Below, one piece after another: positions 53,766 through 64,000 of a stretch of DNA of 64,000 nt. The DNA comes from Fragum whitleyi. Taxonomy: Eukaryota; Mollusca; Bivalvia; Cardiida; Cardiidae. The notes under the pieces are model-generated. The model ran no database searches. It was given only the letters and a program-made list of their open reading frames with translations, and was not told the DNA's origin. The first letter of the stretch is position 1. Each line of letters begins with the position of its first letter. The translations under genes were made by a program, and so were the position numbers. Location of the stretch: contig OX411547.1 in assembly GCA_948146395.1 (NCBI GenBank), positions 28,891,114 through 28,955,113 on the forward strand. Reading direction: 5' to 3'.

Positions 53766-55362
53766 CTGTAGCTTCTTTCTTTAAATTTGTTGGGTAACTT
53801 TTACATATGTCCTTGTCCTTTGAACTGTCTTCATGATGTTTCAGATGGCACTTCTACAGCTTTATGGTTTCATCCGAGCCAAATTTGTTTGAAAACTATC
53901 CTTAAAAAAGAAAATAATAATTATCGGGACAAAACTTCAACTTAATCCTCTGTGTGACTTTGACCTTTGATAAAAAAAATCCATCAAATGGGTTCATTTA
54001 TGTGAAACTATTTTTACTTAATTTACCTATTATGGTCCAGAAAGTATTAAGAAAGACTGGCTTACAAGTGCAAACTAGAAAGCCATGAATGGCTTGAGTC
54101 GCTCCACAGGCTTGAAATTCTTGTGAAAGAAAATAAAAGTTTTGACTAGATTTTAGATATTTGGGGTTCTACTGATGTTGAAAATGATTTTCAAAGTTTC
54201 AACTATAAAACAAATAGAGAAATGACCTCCGCTCTTAGAAGACATATTTTTCATCAAATCAAAATAATTTTTGGCTGCATGATAATGGGTCAACCAAAGA
54301 ACATACCAAAAATGTTTGATAGATATCCATCAATTACATTCTGAGAAAATGATTTTCATAGTTTCCCCTATTTAACATATTGAGAAATGACCTCCTCCCA
54401 TAAAATACATATTTTTCATCCAATCAAAATATTTCTTGGTACACTGATAAAGGGTCACTCAAGGATCATTCTAGTGAAATTTGGTTGATATCAAAAAATT
54501 AGATTCTGAGAAAATGATTTTCAAAGTTTCCACTATGTAACATATAGAGAAATGACCTCTGCCCATAAAATGCATATTTTTCATACGATCACAATGATTT
54601 TTTGTAGACTGATAAAGGGTCACTCAAGGTTCATTCCAGTGAAATTTGGTTGATATCCATAAATTAGATGCTGAGAAAATGATTTTAAAAGTTTCCACTA
54701 TATAACATATAGAGAAATGACCTCTGCCCATAAAATGCATATTTTTCTTCCAATCACAAGGATTTATTGTAGACTGATAAAGGGTTACTCAAAGATCATT
54801 CCAGTGAAATTTGGTTGATATCCATCTCTTATATTCTGAGAAAATGATTTTCATAGTTTTCCCTATTTAACATATTGAGAAATGACCTCCTCCCATAAAA
54901 TACATATTTTTCATCCAATCAAAATATTTCTTGGTACACTGATAAAGGGTCACTCAAGGATCATTCTAGTGAAATTTGGTTGATATCAAAAAGTTAGATT
55001 CTGAGAAAATGATTTTCAAAGTTTCCACTATGTAACATATAGAGAAATGACCTCTGCCCATAAAATGCACATTTTTCATACGATCACAATGATTTTTTGT
55101 AGACTGATAAAGGGTCACTCAAGGTTCATTCCAGTGAAATTTGGTTGATATCCATAAATTAGATGCTGAGAAAATGATTTTAAAAGTTTCCACTATATAA
55201 CATATAGAGAAATGACCTCTGCCCATAAAATGCATATTTTTCTTCCAATCACAAGGATTTATTGTAGACTGATAAAGGGTTACTCAAAGATCATTCCAGT
55301 GAAATTTGGTTGATATCCATCTCTTATATTCTGAGAAAATGATTTTCAAAGTTTCAACTATA

Positions 55363-56477
55363 GAGTCGGTCCGGGTAATTCCGTACGGATTTGGATAGTT
55401 TCGATCATTTTGAGAACGTCTCTTTAACGACGATCATAATAGCATACTTTCTTAATGATATTATATTTCTTCTAGCGAATACCCCTTATTTAACTCTAAA
55501 AACTATGCCATATGATCAGAAAAATCACAATAAAGGACAGTAACTGATACCGGCCAATTCCGTACATAAGCGGGTTAATCCGTACACTTCGTCGGGAAGA
55601 CCGGTTATGAATAGCGGGGCGGTAAAAGTAATAGCTTAGTTTGGTAGGTGGGGCATATTCATGATTTTGACAGTTAAATGTTCACAAAAGGCGAGCATGG
55701 GCTACTAAGTATTAAGTGTAGTGAGCCTATGAGGAAATGATTGGACCTCCTCATCATGCTTGGTAGGCGGATTTGCGCATCCACTGACAAAACTTTAAAC
55801 GTTCACTAGGCAATCAAAACATGGTAACTACTGCTTCATTAGGCTAAACTGTTTCTCGAAGAATAACTAATTGCTCCGGGACCTAGGACAAATGCACGTT
55901 ACTCAAGCCTTTTCAACCTGCAGTTACAAGGTTTTGATTATCCTAAACGAATATATATTGTCAATCATAACTTGTTAAGATCTTCATGGGTAAAATAATA
56001 TTTGCCTGTACGAAATTAGCCTCGCCCTACAATTGTACATTTTAAATGTGGGCTAATTCCGTACAGTATGAAAAATCTCATTTTATCTACAAAGGACTCG
56101 GTTTCACAAAAAATACTACTAAGAGAGTGAAAAGTATTTCTTATTTTTCAATAAGTTAAACTATGATACACAATTCACGTAAGTATTGGGTATTATACAG
56201 ACATTTGGACAGATGGTACCAAGTGACCTTTTCGTACTTATCTGCCTGGGTATTTGAGAATTAGGGAGTGACTCAGGTAGTGCCGCCTTAAATCGGTGAT
56301 GGGCAAAACATAGGGTTACGATTGCGTGCTTATTTTCCGATAAATGGTTTGAGGTATATTGGCTTTTTTAAAACCAGGTGTATTTCTAAAATTATTTGAA
56401 ATGAATTTTATAAGACATACGTAATTAATTCAAGTGTACGGAATTTCCCGCATGTACGGAATTACCCGGACCTACTC
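55363..56477. mobile_element. TA-flanked DNA transposon, 1.1 kb, with GGTAATTCCGTAC ends
   Basis: gagtcggtccgggtaattcc and, from the right, gagtaggtccgggtaattcc: one mismatch in 20, and the repeat goes on to gtac. Sister units of the host read 'ccactatataacatatag', and removing the element plus one TA restores exactly this form, proving a TA target duplication. attccgtac recurs internally at about 55556, 56048 and near the right end. No transposase frame. Confidence 0.95.
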
Positions 56478-56507
56478 TATAACATATAGAGAATTGACCT
56501 CTGCCCA

Positions 56508-57985
56508 CAGGGGTTGAAAATTCCACTCGCCCGCTCGCATTTGCGAGTAGAAATTGCCGGAGGGCGAGTAGAATTTTGGGTGAGCTAGTCCGACGGGGCG
56601 AGTACAAATCTAGGCTTCAATCATGCAGGGAAAAGCTCATCTTTAAACAAATGACCATTGCAATGTAGCATCATAGTCCCAATTTCCAACAGCTTCTAAA
56701 TTGCAGATTGTCTTTAAAAAAAAATAAATGTTCCGACGATGAGAGTCGTAAACTGGATGAGCCGAAATAAATTCAGTTACCCTTCTAAATACTGTCAGTT
56801 ATATTTTTATATCCACTATTTATGCGACTATTTAATGAGACTATCGTGTAAACACGAGAGAAAATTGTGTTACTGTGAAAACACAGATGACCTCGCCCAG
56901 TATAGGTGTTCGGCGGTCCTTTTGAAGTCGGGCCATTCTCCGAGACATTTATACAGTGACGTCATATTAAAGATTGGTTTCAAAATAAATCTTTTGATAT
57001 TCTCACATCTTTGCCACTCGAATCTTTTGATAAGGATTATATTTTCTTTTTGAAGTAAGTAATTTTTGTTAGTAAATTATTTCGAAACAGCGATTTTTAT
57101 GCACGCATAATTAATCTAATTTCGGTAATGTACACTTGCTGCGTTCAATCATATCTGCACCCTTTTAAAAGTCCTCAAATTCTTTGAGAAGGATGTTAGG
57201 GATGGTTTAGAGATTTTCTTTTAGTAAATAATTATAAAATAACAAAAAACAAAATAAACACACGCACACAAAAAAGTGGAGCAGGTCGCATTTCAACGAT
57301 CACCAATTATAATTTCAAAAAGCCGAGCGGGTTAACATTGGTTGTTTAAAAGTGCAGCTAACACTCGGACAACGAAAGAAAAATATGATCTACAGCAAAG
57401 AAGTTATTCCAGGTCAAAACTTGTTTATTTGTATTTAAATAAAATTTTTTGACCGCATTTAATCTCCCGATTGTTTCTAATCTTCAATAAAATATGGTAC
57501 TGGTTAAAAAAATTTGTTTCTATCATTCGTGAGATTCAATGATAAGAGTGCCGATTATCCATCGGAATTTTCATAGGCTATAGAAGAAATGGTTTTGTGG
57601 TCCAGGTTACTAATATCCCAAATTCCTTTTTATCTGTGCTGCTCATTAAGATATTCTTCTGTACATGTTGAGACAACATAGATTACCCATCTCTTTAATA
57701 TTGAATACAAAATAGCAAACCATGTCATATGAACATACCTTTCCACGCATGTCATATGAACATACCTTTCCACGCACACTAGGTGGAAAGTTCTGATTTT
57801 GTTAAATTACTACTGTCACAATGAGTTAAATTTCAACTAATTCAAATGACTTGTGTTCTTGTTATAAGACTAACTTACATTTTATGAATTTTGAAGGGCG
57901 TGCTCATTTGGTTTAAGGGCGAGTTGAAATTTATGGTTACTAGTCCTACAGGACTAGTTGGGTTTTTAAGATTTTTCAACCCCTG
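56508..57985. mobile_element. DNA transposon with CAGGGGTTGAAAA ends, 5-bp duplication
   Basis: caggggttgaaaa and ttttcaacccctg are perfect 13-bp inverted repeats. gccca precedes (56503-56507) and follows (57986-57990). Sister host units read 'cctctgcccataaaatgc', the empty site. Inside are a duplicated 30-bp piece (catgtcatatgaacatacct, about 57722 and 57751) and a 104-codon frame (56739-57053, begins MRVVNWMSRNKFSYP) with no recognised domain. CAGGG ends suggest a hAT relative, but a 5-bp duplication is unusual for classical hAT. Confidence 0.92.
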
Positions 57986-58365
57986 GCCCATAAAATGCAT
58001 ATTTTCCATCCGATCACAATGATTTTTTGTACTGACAAAGGGTCACCCAAGGATCATTCATGTAAAGTTTAATTGGTATACATTGAATAGAATCTGAGAA
58101 AACTCACTTTTTACCATATTTGGAAATTAGCCACGCCCTTTAAATCCATGTTTTTCATTGGATCGAAATTTCTTGAACAAATTTTAAAGAGGGTCAATCA
58201 AGGATCATTCCTGTGAAGTTTGGTTGAAATTCACCCAGTAGTTTCTGAGGAGAAGATTTTTAAAGAAAAGTTTACGACCGGACGCACGCACGAACGGACG
58301 GACGCACAACGGACACAATGCCATGACAATAGCCCCAGTGGCTTTCAGCCAGTGGAGCTAAAAAC

Positions 58366-58555
58366 ATACATGTGACCTGTCAGGCAAAAAGGGACTATCT
58401 GCATACAGTGTTCCTTTGCATTCTGACTAGAATTGAAATATTTTGCACTTGGCTTTTTTTCTGAATCTAGAATTATCCCTCTACCTTTCCATCAAGTTGC
58501 TTTAAAATTGCTCACCATCTAGTCAACCAAAGCTAAATCAAATCTCTTTTTTTTT
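58366..58555. other. unassigned sequence
   Basis: Pyrimidine-rich on the plus strand toward 58540-58570. No feature recognised. Confidence 0.3.
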
Positions 58556-58599
58556 TCAAATATTTTTTCTTAGGAGGGTTCCCAGATGGTCCTTTTTAC

Positions 58600-58772
58600 A
58601 ATACAGGTCAAATATCCATAGCACAGCATGGAAAAGATGCAATGACATTTGTGGTCCTGAGCCATCTATACATATACAACCTAGTGCAGCTGTGGCAAAA
58701 CTGTGCAGATCACTGGGATCAAGCTCAATAATATCTTCGACTAAATAACCAAGCACTTTATAAATTTTGAGC
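58600..58772 (-). CDS. candidate exon or gene fragment, unassigned protein
   Basis: On the minus strand an acceptor aaataaacctttcctag opens a frame (1 base in) reading LKIYKVLGYLVEDIIELDP and continuing through HSFATAALGCICIDGSG to HLFHAVLWIFDLY. A gtaaaaagg donor is possible at 58599. If it is not used, the frame runs on to a stop at about 58556, giving 71 codons in all. The region matches none of the repeat families here. Acidic start, then small residues, then aromatic residues, so protein-like, but I recognise no family. Confidence 0.4.
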
Positions 58773-59137
58773 CTAGGAAAGGTTTATTTTACCTAGACAA
58801 TAATATATATATATGTCTCGTTTATAAGTAATTTGTCATCGAGGGAGAAAAATCAGTTAATGGAAATAATCACCAGGTAATCAGGGTGCCCAGACGTTAG
58901 TGATGTAAACCGCGGAAGGCGGTGTCATATTGATATGTAATCCATTCCTAGATAGCAAAGTATAGCTGGCAGGGAACTTTTTAATCTTCTGCTGATTTAA
59001 TCGCAATGCCAGATGATGACATTCTGTTTATTTGGGACAGCGACGAAAGAGTTCAATTCATTTTGATAATTTTTTTTTTGAAGACCAAAACTTAAGTACT
59101 GACAACGGTAACAAGTGTCACAATATATGCCAAAGGA
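58773..59137. other. unassigned sequence
   Basis: A (TA)n run near 58802-58813. A short plus frame MPDDDILFIWDSDERVQF (59009 on) has no splice support. Confidence 0.3.
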
Positions 59138-59371
59138 ATTTGAGCCTGTGTCTGACATTTCTAATACGCGCAAAGCAAAGACTCTGTCCAGTCTGTGCTT
59201 CCGCACAGACTGACCAGAGTCTTCACTATGGGTTTAGTACATAGATAAGGTCTCAAAGTATCTGCAAACCATCAGGTAACTTTATATTTACAGTATGTGG
59301 CTGTCTACACAACTCCATACTTGAACCTCACAAATATTTCAAATTGTTGGAATTGTCACACACATGCTCTT
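59138..59371. mobile_element. MITE, TGAGCCTGTG family, copy 2
   Basis: ttgagcctgtgtctgacatt on the left and 'aattgttggaattgtcacac' with acatgctc on the right are decayed inverted ends. The inner palindrome gtctgtgcttccgcacagac is intact. Confidence 0.8.
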
Positions 59372-60046
59372 TTTCAAAAAGGTCCCTTTTTCTCTGACAC
59401 AGCATAGTATCACATCCCAAGATTGGGACCATTCTATGATAGTTTCGCGCAAAATTTTCAATATTTGAAGGAGGAGTTGTGTTAACAAGAATTTGGCATA
59501 CTAGAGACAAACTGACAGATCTTATAATTAAGGATTTAAATATCTGAAATACTCATATCAATTATTGTGTGACATTGCATTACAGTAAAATGACAAAATG
59601 CTTGTAATAAACATCTCTCCTTTAAGCATTTTGTTTTCTGTTGATCAAATAGACATTCTTTTTCGGTTAAACTATAATGACCTTCCTTGAACATAAGATG
59701 TTATACCAAGGATATATGGTATAATGATTGAATTTTAGGTATTCTAAATCTGACATCTAAGAATTATATTTTGAAGAATTTCAAAAAGGGCCCTGGACCC
59801 GCCATCCACACTTTGGACCTGAATAAACCTAAAGAAAAATCTATGTTGGAACAGGTCAATATTTTACGAAATTGAGGCTGTGCTTGTCTGCTACCGATAT
59901 ATTGTAATTTCAGCTACGACATTTAAGTTTCTTAATAATGAAAACAACTATACCAAGTTGTATTGAAATCCATTCATAAATGCAGGACATGCTCCGACTA
60001 TGCTAATTTCATTATTTTACTTTAAGCTTTAACATAGGCCTTATCA
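59372..60046. other. unassigned with old pearl-like units
   Basis: Unit traces at 59390-59490 (ggaggagttgtgttaacaag) and 59935-59995. No ends and no exons. Confidence 0.35.
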
Positions 60047-60289
60047 GGGCCCGATGTTATAAAACTTTTCTCATTCTCAATTCAAAATTTTCTCAAATTA
60101 AAATTGAGATTAAAGCCATAATTCCGTTTTAATACTCGTTTTAAATGTATTAACATAAAAGATGATATTAATAAGTTGTTATAAATAACAACTTATTAAT
60201 ATTATCTTTTATTTTGACACATTCATTTAAATTCAAAATTTGAGAAAACTCTCAGTTGAGCCCTAGAAAAGTTCTATAACCTCAGGCCC
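60047..60289. mobile_element. fold-back MITE with GGGCC ends
   Basis: gggcccgatgttataaaact and, from the right, gggcctgaggttatagaact are inverted with few mismatches. The centre (60156-60211) is a 22-bp perfect stem, tattaataagttgttat / ataacaacttattaata. 243 bp, no clear duplication. Confidence 0.9.
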
Positions 60290-61224
60290 AGGACAAACTC
60301 TTTGCATGACACTAATACTCCAGCAGAGGAACAATTATTCAAAGTTATTTTGAAATCATCCATAAGTGTAGAAGTTATTCTCGATACAGGAACAGACATA
60401 CGCATCTACACAAACTCACATGCCTGTCACCATTTCGAGGCAGAGGCTTTAACAAGAGCACCCCTTACAGGTGCCTACGCATGGCTGTTGAGTGCTGGAT
60501 GGTGTGAAAAAAATCTAAATCTAAGTCGAAAAAGGGGCATAATTTGTTCAAAATGCATGTAGAGTTATACCCCTTAATAGTATAGGTTGCTCTTTTGATG
60601 GTGAACATGTGTGCTAAGTTTCAAGTAAATGCTTTCAGTAGAACCAGAGATATCACAAAATGTCAAAGTTTTTGCACAGTGACAAAGAAAACGACAACAA
60701 GAAGGCTATAGCAATACCTCGGGTTTTCTCCGAAAACTGCTGAGCTAAAAATGACGGAAATTGATTGATTTTAAGAGTACAAATTGAACTTAAGTGTTGT
60801 GATAGGTCAGTATATATTTTGATTGACGGCATCAATCTATTAAAAGCCTTAATTTTGAACAAATAATGTTTAAAATTACCCGAAAGGATTCAAACACATC
60901 ACATAGGGCTCCCTGATCCTACAAGTCTGAATTATGTTTTGGGATTGCGGAAATGTCATGGGATTAAACGGGAATGTGTATAACATCTATCAAACGAAGC
61001 TTGAATCTACGATGTCTGCAGATAATTAGACAAGTGTCTCCCAAGTTCCAGTCCAACGAACACCTAGACTGCATATCAATGACTTGTAGTCTGAACAGAA
61101 TATAATTGCGACATTTTTATGCACGATAAAACCTCTACCTAATGACGTCTGTAAATAGATCTGCTTACAGACTTTCCTTTTGCAGTTCTATAACTAAATT
61201 AGTAAATAAAGATGTTTGGATGGA
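60290..61224. other. unassigned with pearl-like unit traces
   Basis: Units at 60300-60370 and 60530-60660 (ggttgctcttttgatggtga, also seen near 5980). The remainder is AT-rich without features. Confidence 0.35.
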
Positions 61225-61507
61225 CTCAGGATTTTAACAAAAATATCTCACTAAACTTTGTCATAGCAAGACCCTTGCTGAAAATAAGCCCTGCCTGTAT
61301 TTGGGGGATAAAAAAAATCATGACTTTTTTGAAGATAGTCACCCAAGGATATTTATTATGCCAAGTTTTATTGAAATTGGCCAAATGGTTTGGTTTGGGA
61401 GATTTTTTTTAAAAAAATAAAAATTGAAAATAAGCCCAATCCTGCCATGCACATATTTGGGAGTAAATTAATTTTTCTTGAAGGACTTCAGTACACGGTC
61501 ACCAAAG

Positions 61508-62056
61508 CTCTCACCAATGGGTTGATAATCGTAGACTTATGTGAGATAGCAGCCAGGTGCGTAGCTGCCTTTACGCGAGTACCCAGCTGAATCCACATTA
61601 TTTTGAAATTCAGCCCCGTTTGCCCAATCTGATAATTACCACACTTTTTAGAATACTTTATAATTCATATACCTAAATCGGCTAGCAAACGCCACAAGTA
61701 AGACTTGCTGTGAATTGTAGACTAGTTGAAACAAACGAAAGGAAAGCCATCATCTCCATTTTTATGCTAAAATAAATGGATTTTTGTGGTCAAAAAAGCT
61801 CTCCAAAATTGCACCATTTATTTAAAAAAAATATTTTGGGGCGGGGGGTATGCCCCCTGAACCCCTAGATTATTTTGAATCCACATTCTTTATAGGCTAG
61901 CTACGCGTCTGGCAGCTGGAGGCTAGGATAGGATGTGGTGATTGTACTTGTGAGAGAAATACCAGGAATCCATGGTTATGTACTCCAAGCACCGCAGTAT
62001 AATTGAAAAATTGTTGAAAGCCGCGTTTAACACAAATTCAATCAATCAATCAACAT
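61508..62056 (+). mobile_element. SINE with 11-bp target duplication, itself split by a MITE
   Basis: ggtcaccaaag flanks it at 61497-61507 and 62057-62067. 5'-truncated (starts at ctcaccaatggg), ending with (caat)n. Its sequence is interrupted from 61553 to 61912. Confidence 0.93.
61553..61912. mobile_element. 360-bp MITE inside the SINE, 3-bp cag duplication
   Basis: ccaggtgcgtagctgcc and, from the right, ccagacgcgtagctagcc are inverted ends. cag precedes (61550-61552) and follows (61913-61915), and other SINE copies read through this point. gaatccacattattttgaa is partly repeated near the right end. Confidence 0.88.
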
Positions 62057-62594
62057 GGTCACCAAAGGCACATTAATTCATAGTTTGGTTAAGATAAGCC
62101 CAATAATTTGGGAGAAGATTTTTGGAGTGAAAATAAGCCCCAACCAAAGTTAACCACACATATTTGGGGGACAATCAAAATTACCTGAACAACTTTGATA
62201 CGTGTTCATGCAAGGAACATTCATTCTAAGATTGGTTAAAATTTGCCCAATAGTTTGGGAGGCTAAAGATTTAACAGTGAAAATAAGCCCCACTCTTCCA
62301 TGCCTATATTTGGGGGTAAATTGAATTTTTTTTTTAACAAATTTGAAAGAGGGACACCTAACAAACATTTCTACCTAGTGAAAATAAGCCCCTCCCATCC
62401 ACACCAATATCTGAGAGTCAATCAAAATTTCTTGAACAACTTAAGAAGAGGGTCACACATAACATTTCTACCAAGTTTGGTTGAAATTGGCTCATTGGTT
62501 TGGGAGATGTTTAAAGAAGTTTACATCCAGACACAAACGCTATTGACACCATGATATTGCTTGCTGGCTTTTGGTTGTTGGAGCCAAAAAATAT

Positions 62595-63116
62595 TCCTGT
62601 ATTTTAGGAGTAGATGTTTTCAAAAAAAACTTTTTAATAACATCAGGGGATGGACAGATGACGGACAAAATACACACCAAGGCTAATAAGGAAATAATCA
62701 TTAAGGCTCCTTTTCTAATGGCATATGCCAGAATGTTGCCAAAATCAATGGAGATCTTTCTTAAGACTAGACAAATATTTCTAGCAAGGTTTTAAAGATT
62801 GAGCCAAAACTGTGACCAAAAGAGTGGTTAAAAGTAAAAAGTCATAAAGCCTCTGTTTCTTGTGATACTAGTCCACTAGAATGAAAACATGAAAAAGATC
62901 ATTATGGTCCCTTTTCCCGTGAAATGCATCAAAATACAACCAAACTCAATAGGGATCTCGAAAGGCTGACTGACAAGAGAAAGTTTGAGAAAAATTGAGC
63001 CAAAATTGCTATGTCTATAATTGGTGGTGACACTAAATAATTGACCATGCACAACAGACAATCAAGTTCCACAAAAGTTCACTGTGAGCATGATGTGCTC
63101 AGGTGAGCTTTAAAAA
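62595..63116 (+). mobile_element. pearl-like element, 'gctcaggtgagct' 3' family
   Basis: Units with 'ccttttcccgtgaaatgcat' and 'gagccaaaactgtgacc' and a right end gagcatgatgtgctcaggtg plus agctttaaaa, the same 3' hairpin type as 8208-8798. Left end uncertain. Confidence 0.7.
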
Positions 63117-64000
63117 ATTCAAGCTTGAAAAAAATTGCAACAGCCCAAACTACTTAAAATTAACTATCCAATGTACAGAAAAGCCATGGTGACATAGCAA
63201 GTTACAGGAAGGAAATGGATAAAGAATTTTTACGAGACACAAGTTATCGATACCGTCTGTCTTCGGAATAACGAGATATAATAATTGACTGGTTCTAGAA
63301 ATCTATGAAAACCCATCCACTCTTCACTTTTATGATTGCTAGACCAGTCTATGAGCCAATAAAACAATAAATTTCCTCGCATATAGATGAAAAAATATCC
63401 AGCTGCCGATGGTAAAATGGATTCCCACAACGTCAATAAAAAAACCCGCCGTCTACCAATTTAGCGTTTAATAATTATATCGTAGATGCTTGATGGTCAG
63501 TTCTTAGAGGCTTAATATAGCTCCAACATCTACAGACTGGTTCTTCATCCCAACTGATTATTTCCAGATCGATATACAGTCAAATGAAGTAAGCTAATTA
63601 ATTCATTCTTCCTTAAAAATCTGACTTTCAAGCTGAACTTTCAATTCTTATGTCAATGTCAAACCCATTTATGTTTTTAACATTTTTGTTAAAAAGACAT
63701 GTTCGTAAAACAATAATAGGGTCTTAGTCTGATATCAACAAAATAGGGTCCAAAGGAATCAATCATAAGGATATTGGGTCTTTTCTTAAATTTTGGGAGT
63801 CCCTGCTTTTAGTATAGACTATTTTTTTAGGCTATAATCTTGTATTTTGTAGATTTAGAGCTATTCTGTGATTAAAGGTAAAGAAATTGATAGAAGTATA
63901 TAAATATTCAGGGAAGAATCAAAGACTGTTTAAAGCAGTCTTCTGCAGAGAGTCTATGGAATTCACTTTTACACAGTTTTGAGGGTCCTGTCTTCTTATT
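63117..64000. other. unassigned sequence
   Basis: AT-rich, no exon or repeat end recognised. A 68-codon minus frame (63230-63436) lacks splice support. Confidence 0.35.

Larger units (their letters stand above)
54073..58365 (+). mobile_element. pearl-like element with two nested DNA transposons
   Basis: Left end aagccatgaatggcttgagt and 'cgctccacagg'. Right end 'ccccagtggctttcagcc' then agtggagctaaaaac. Units of about 163 bp ('aatgacctctgcccataaaa', 'aagggtcactcaaggatcat') are further arranged in a three-unit block repeated at a period of about 495 bp (54351 and 54846). The original element would be about 1.7 kb. Insertions at 55363-56477 and 56508-57985 account for the rest. An (acgg/cgca)n tract lies at 58276-58310. 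Confidence 0.88.
61225..62591 (+). mobile_element. pearl-like element split by a SINE
   Basis: Units with 'aaaataagcccc', 'catatttggggg' and tcaaaatttcttgaacaact resemble the core of 6038-7432. The right end is ttgctggcttttggttgttg plus gagccaaaaaa. No acggn tract remains. The left end is not defined. Confidence 0.7.

Overview
The window reads as an intron-dominated, AT-rich piece of an animal nuclear genome, most likely a bivalve mollusc. There is no operon structure, no rRNA, no CRISPR array and no long open frame. The bivalve inference rests on the repeat style: many elements carry (ACGG)n-type microsatellites, tandem cores of about 110-165 bp, and a short hairpin at the 3' end followed by A-rich sequence. 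This is the architecture I recall for the 'pearl'/Helentron-associated elements of bivalves. I could run no database search, so species and family names are inferences.

Coding content is a small set of candidate exons bounded by good splice sites. The best case is on the minus strand. Exon 40990-41080 and exon 17700-17792 read like two conserved blocks of a Core-2/I-branching beta-1,6-N-acetylglucosaminyltransferase (glycosyltransferase family 14, GT14), in the right order and about 23 kb apart. A short exon at 37773-37819 fits between them and joins 17700-17792 in phase. Two of these three exons have a tandem duplicate just upstream in transcription order that is visibly dead (stop codon, or lost splice sites plus a frameshift). 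The position expected to hold the catalytic Glu is Lys in exon 17700-17792, so the gene may be inactive or a pseudogene. Other minus-strand candidates (4026-4115, 11897-12053, 16521-16705, 58600-58772) and a phase-compatible plus-strand trio (21558-21680, 22732-22767, 26315-26446) are not assigned to a family.

Most of the rest is mobile DNA. (1) Pearl-like elements make up the bulk, with 5' and 3' ends that match within a family (6.0-7.4, 8.2-8.8, 18.6-20.4, 21.8-22.5, 27.9-28.7, 31.4-32.1, 33.4-33.8, 34.6-36.2, 38.9-39.6, 46.4-48.6, 50.0-50.2, 54.1-58.4, 61.2-63.1 kb). (2) About ten copies of one tRNA-derived SINE are present, four with readable target duplications of 11-13 bp. (3) There are two TTAA-flanked MITE families of about 221 and 238 bp (piggyBac-like), the first in seven copies. 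(4) Three larger TA-flanked DNA transposons lie at 662-1519, 50337-52193 and 55363-56477. (5) Several fold-back MITE families occur. (6) A family of near-perfect hairpins only about 70 bp long occurs about ten times. (7) Minisatellites lie at 2.6-3.45 kb and 12.9-14.2 kb.

Several insertions are nested and can be ordered from the sequence itself. At 54.1-58.4 kb two DNA transposons sit in a tandem-repeat element whose sister units show the empty target sites. At 61.2-62.6 kb a 360-bp MITE sits in a SINE that sits in a pearl-like element. At 33.3-34.0 kb a pearl-like element splits a piggyBac-like MITE. Stretches not listed are AT-rich non-coding sequence in which I saw nothing specific.
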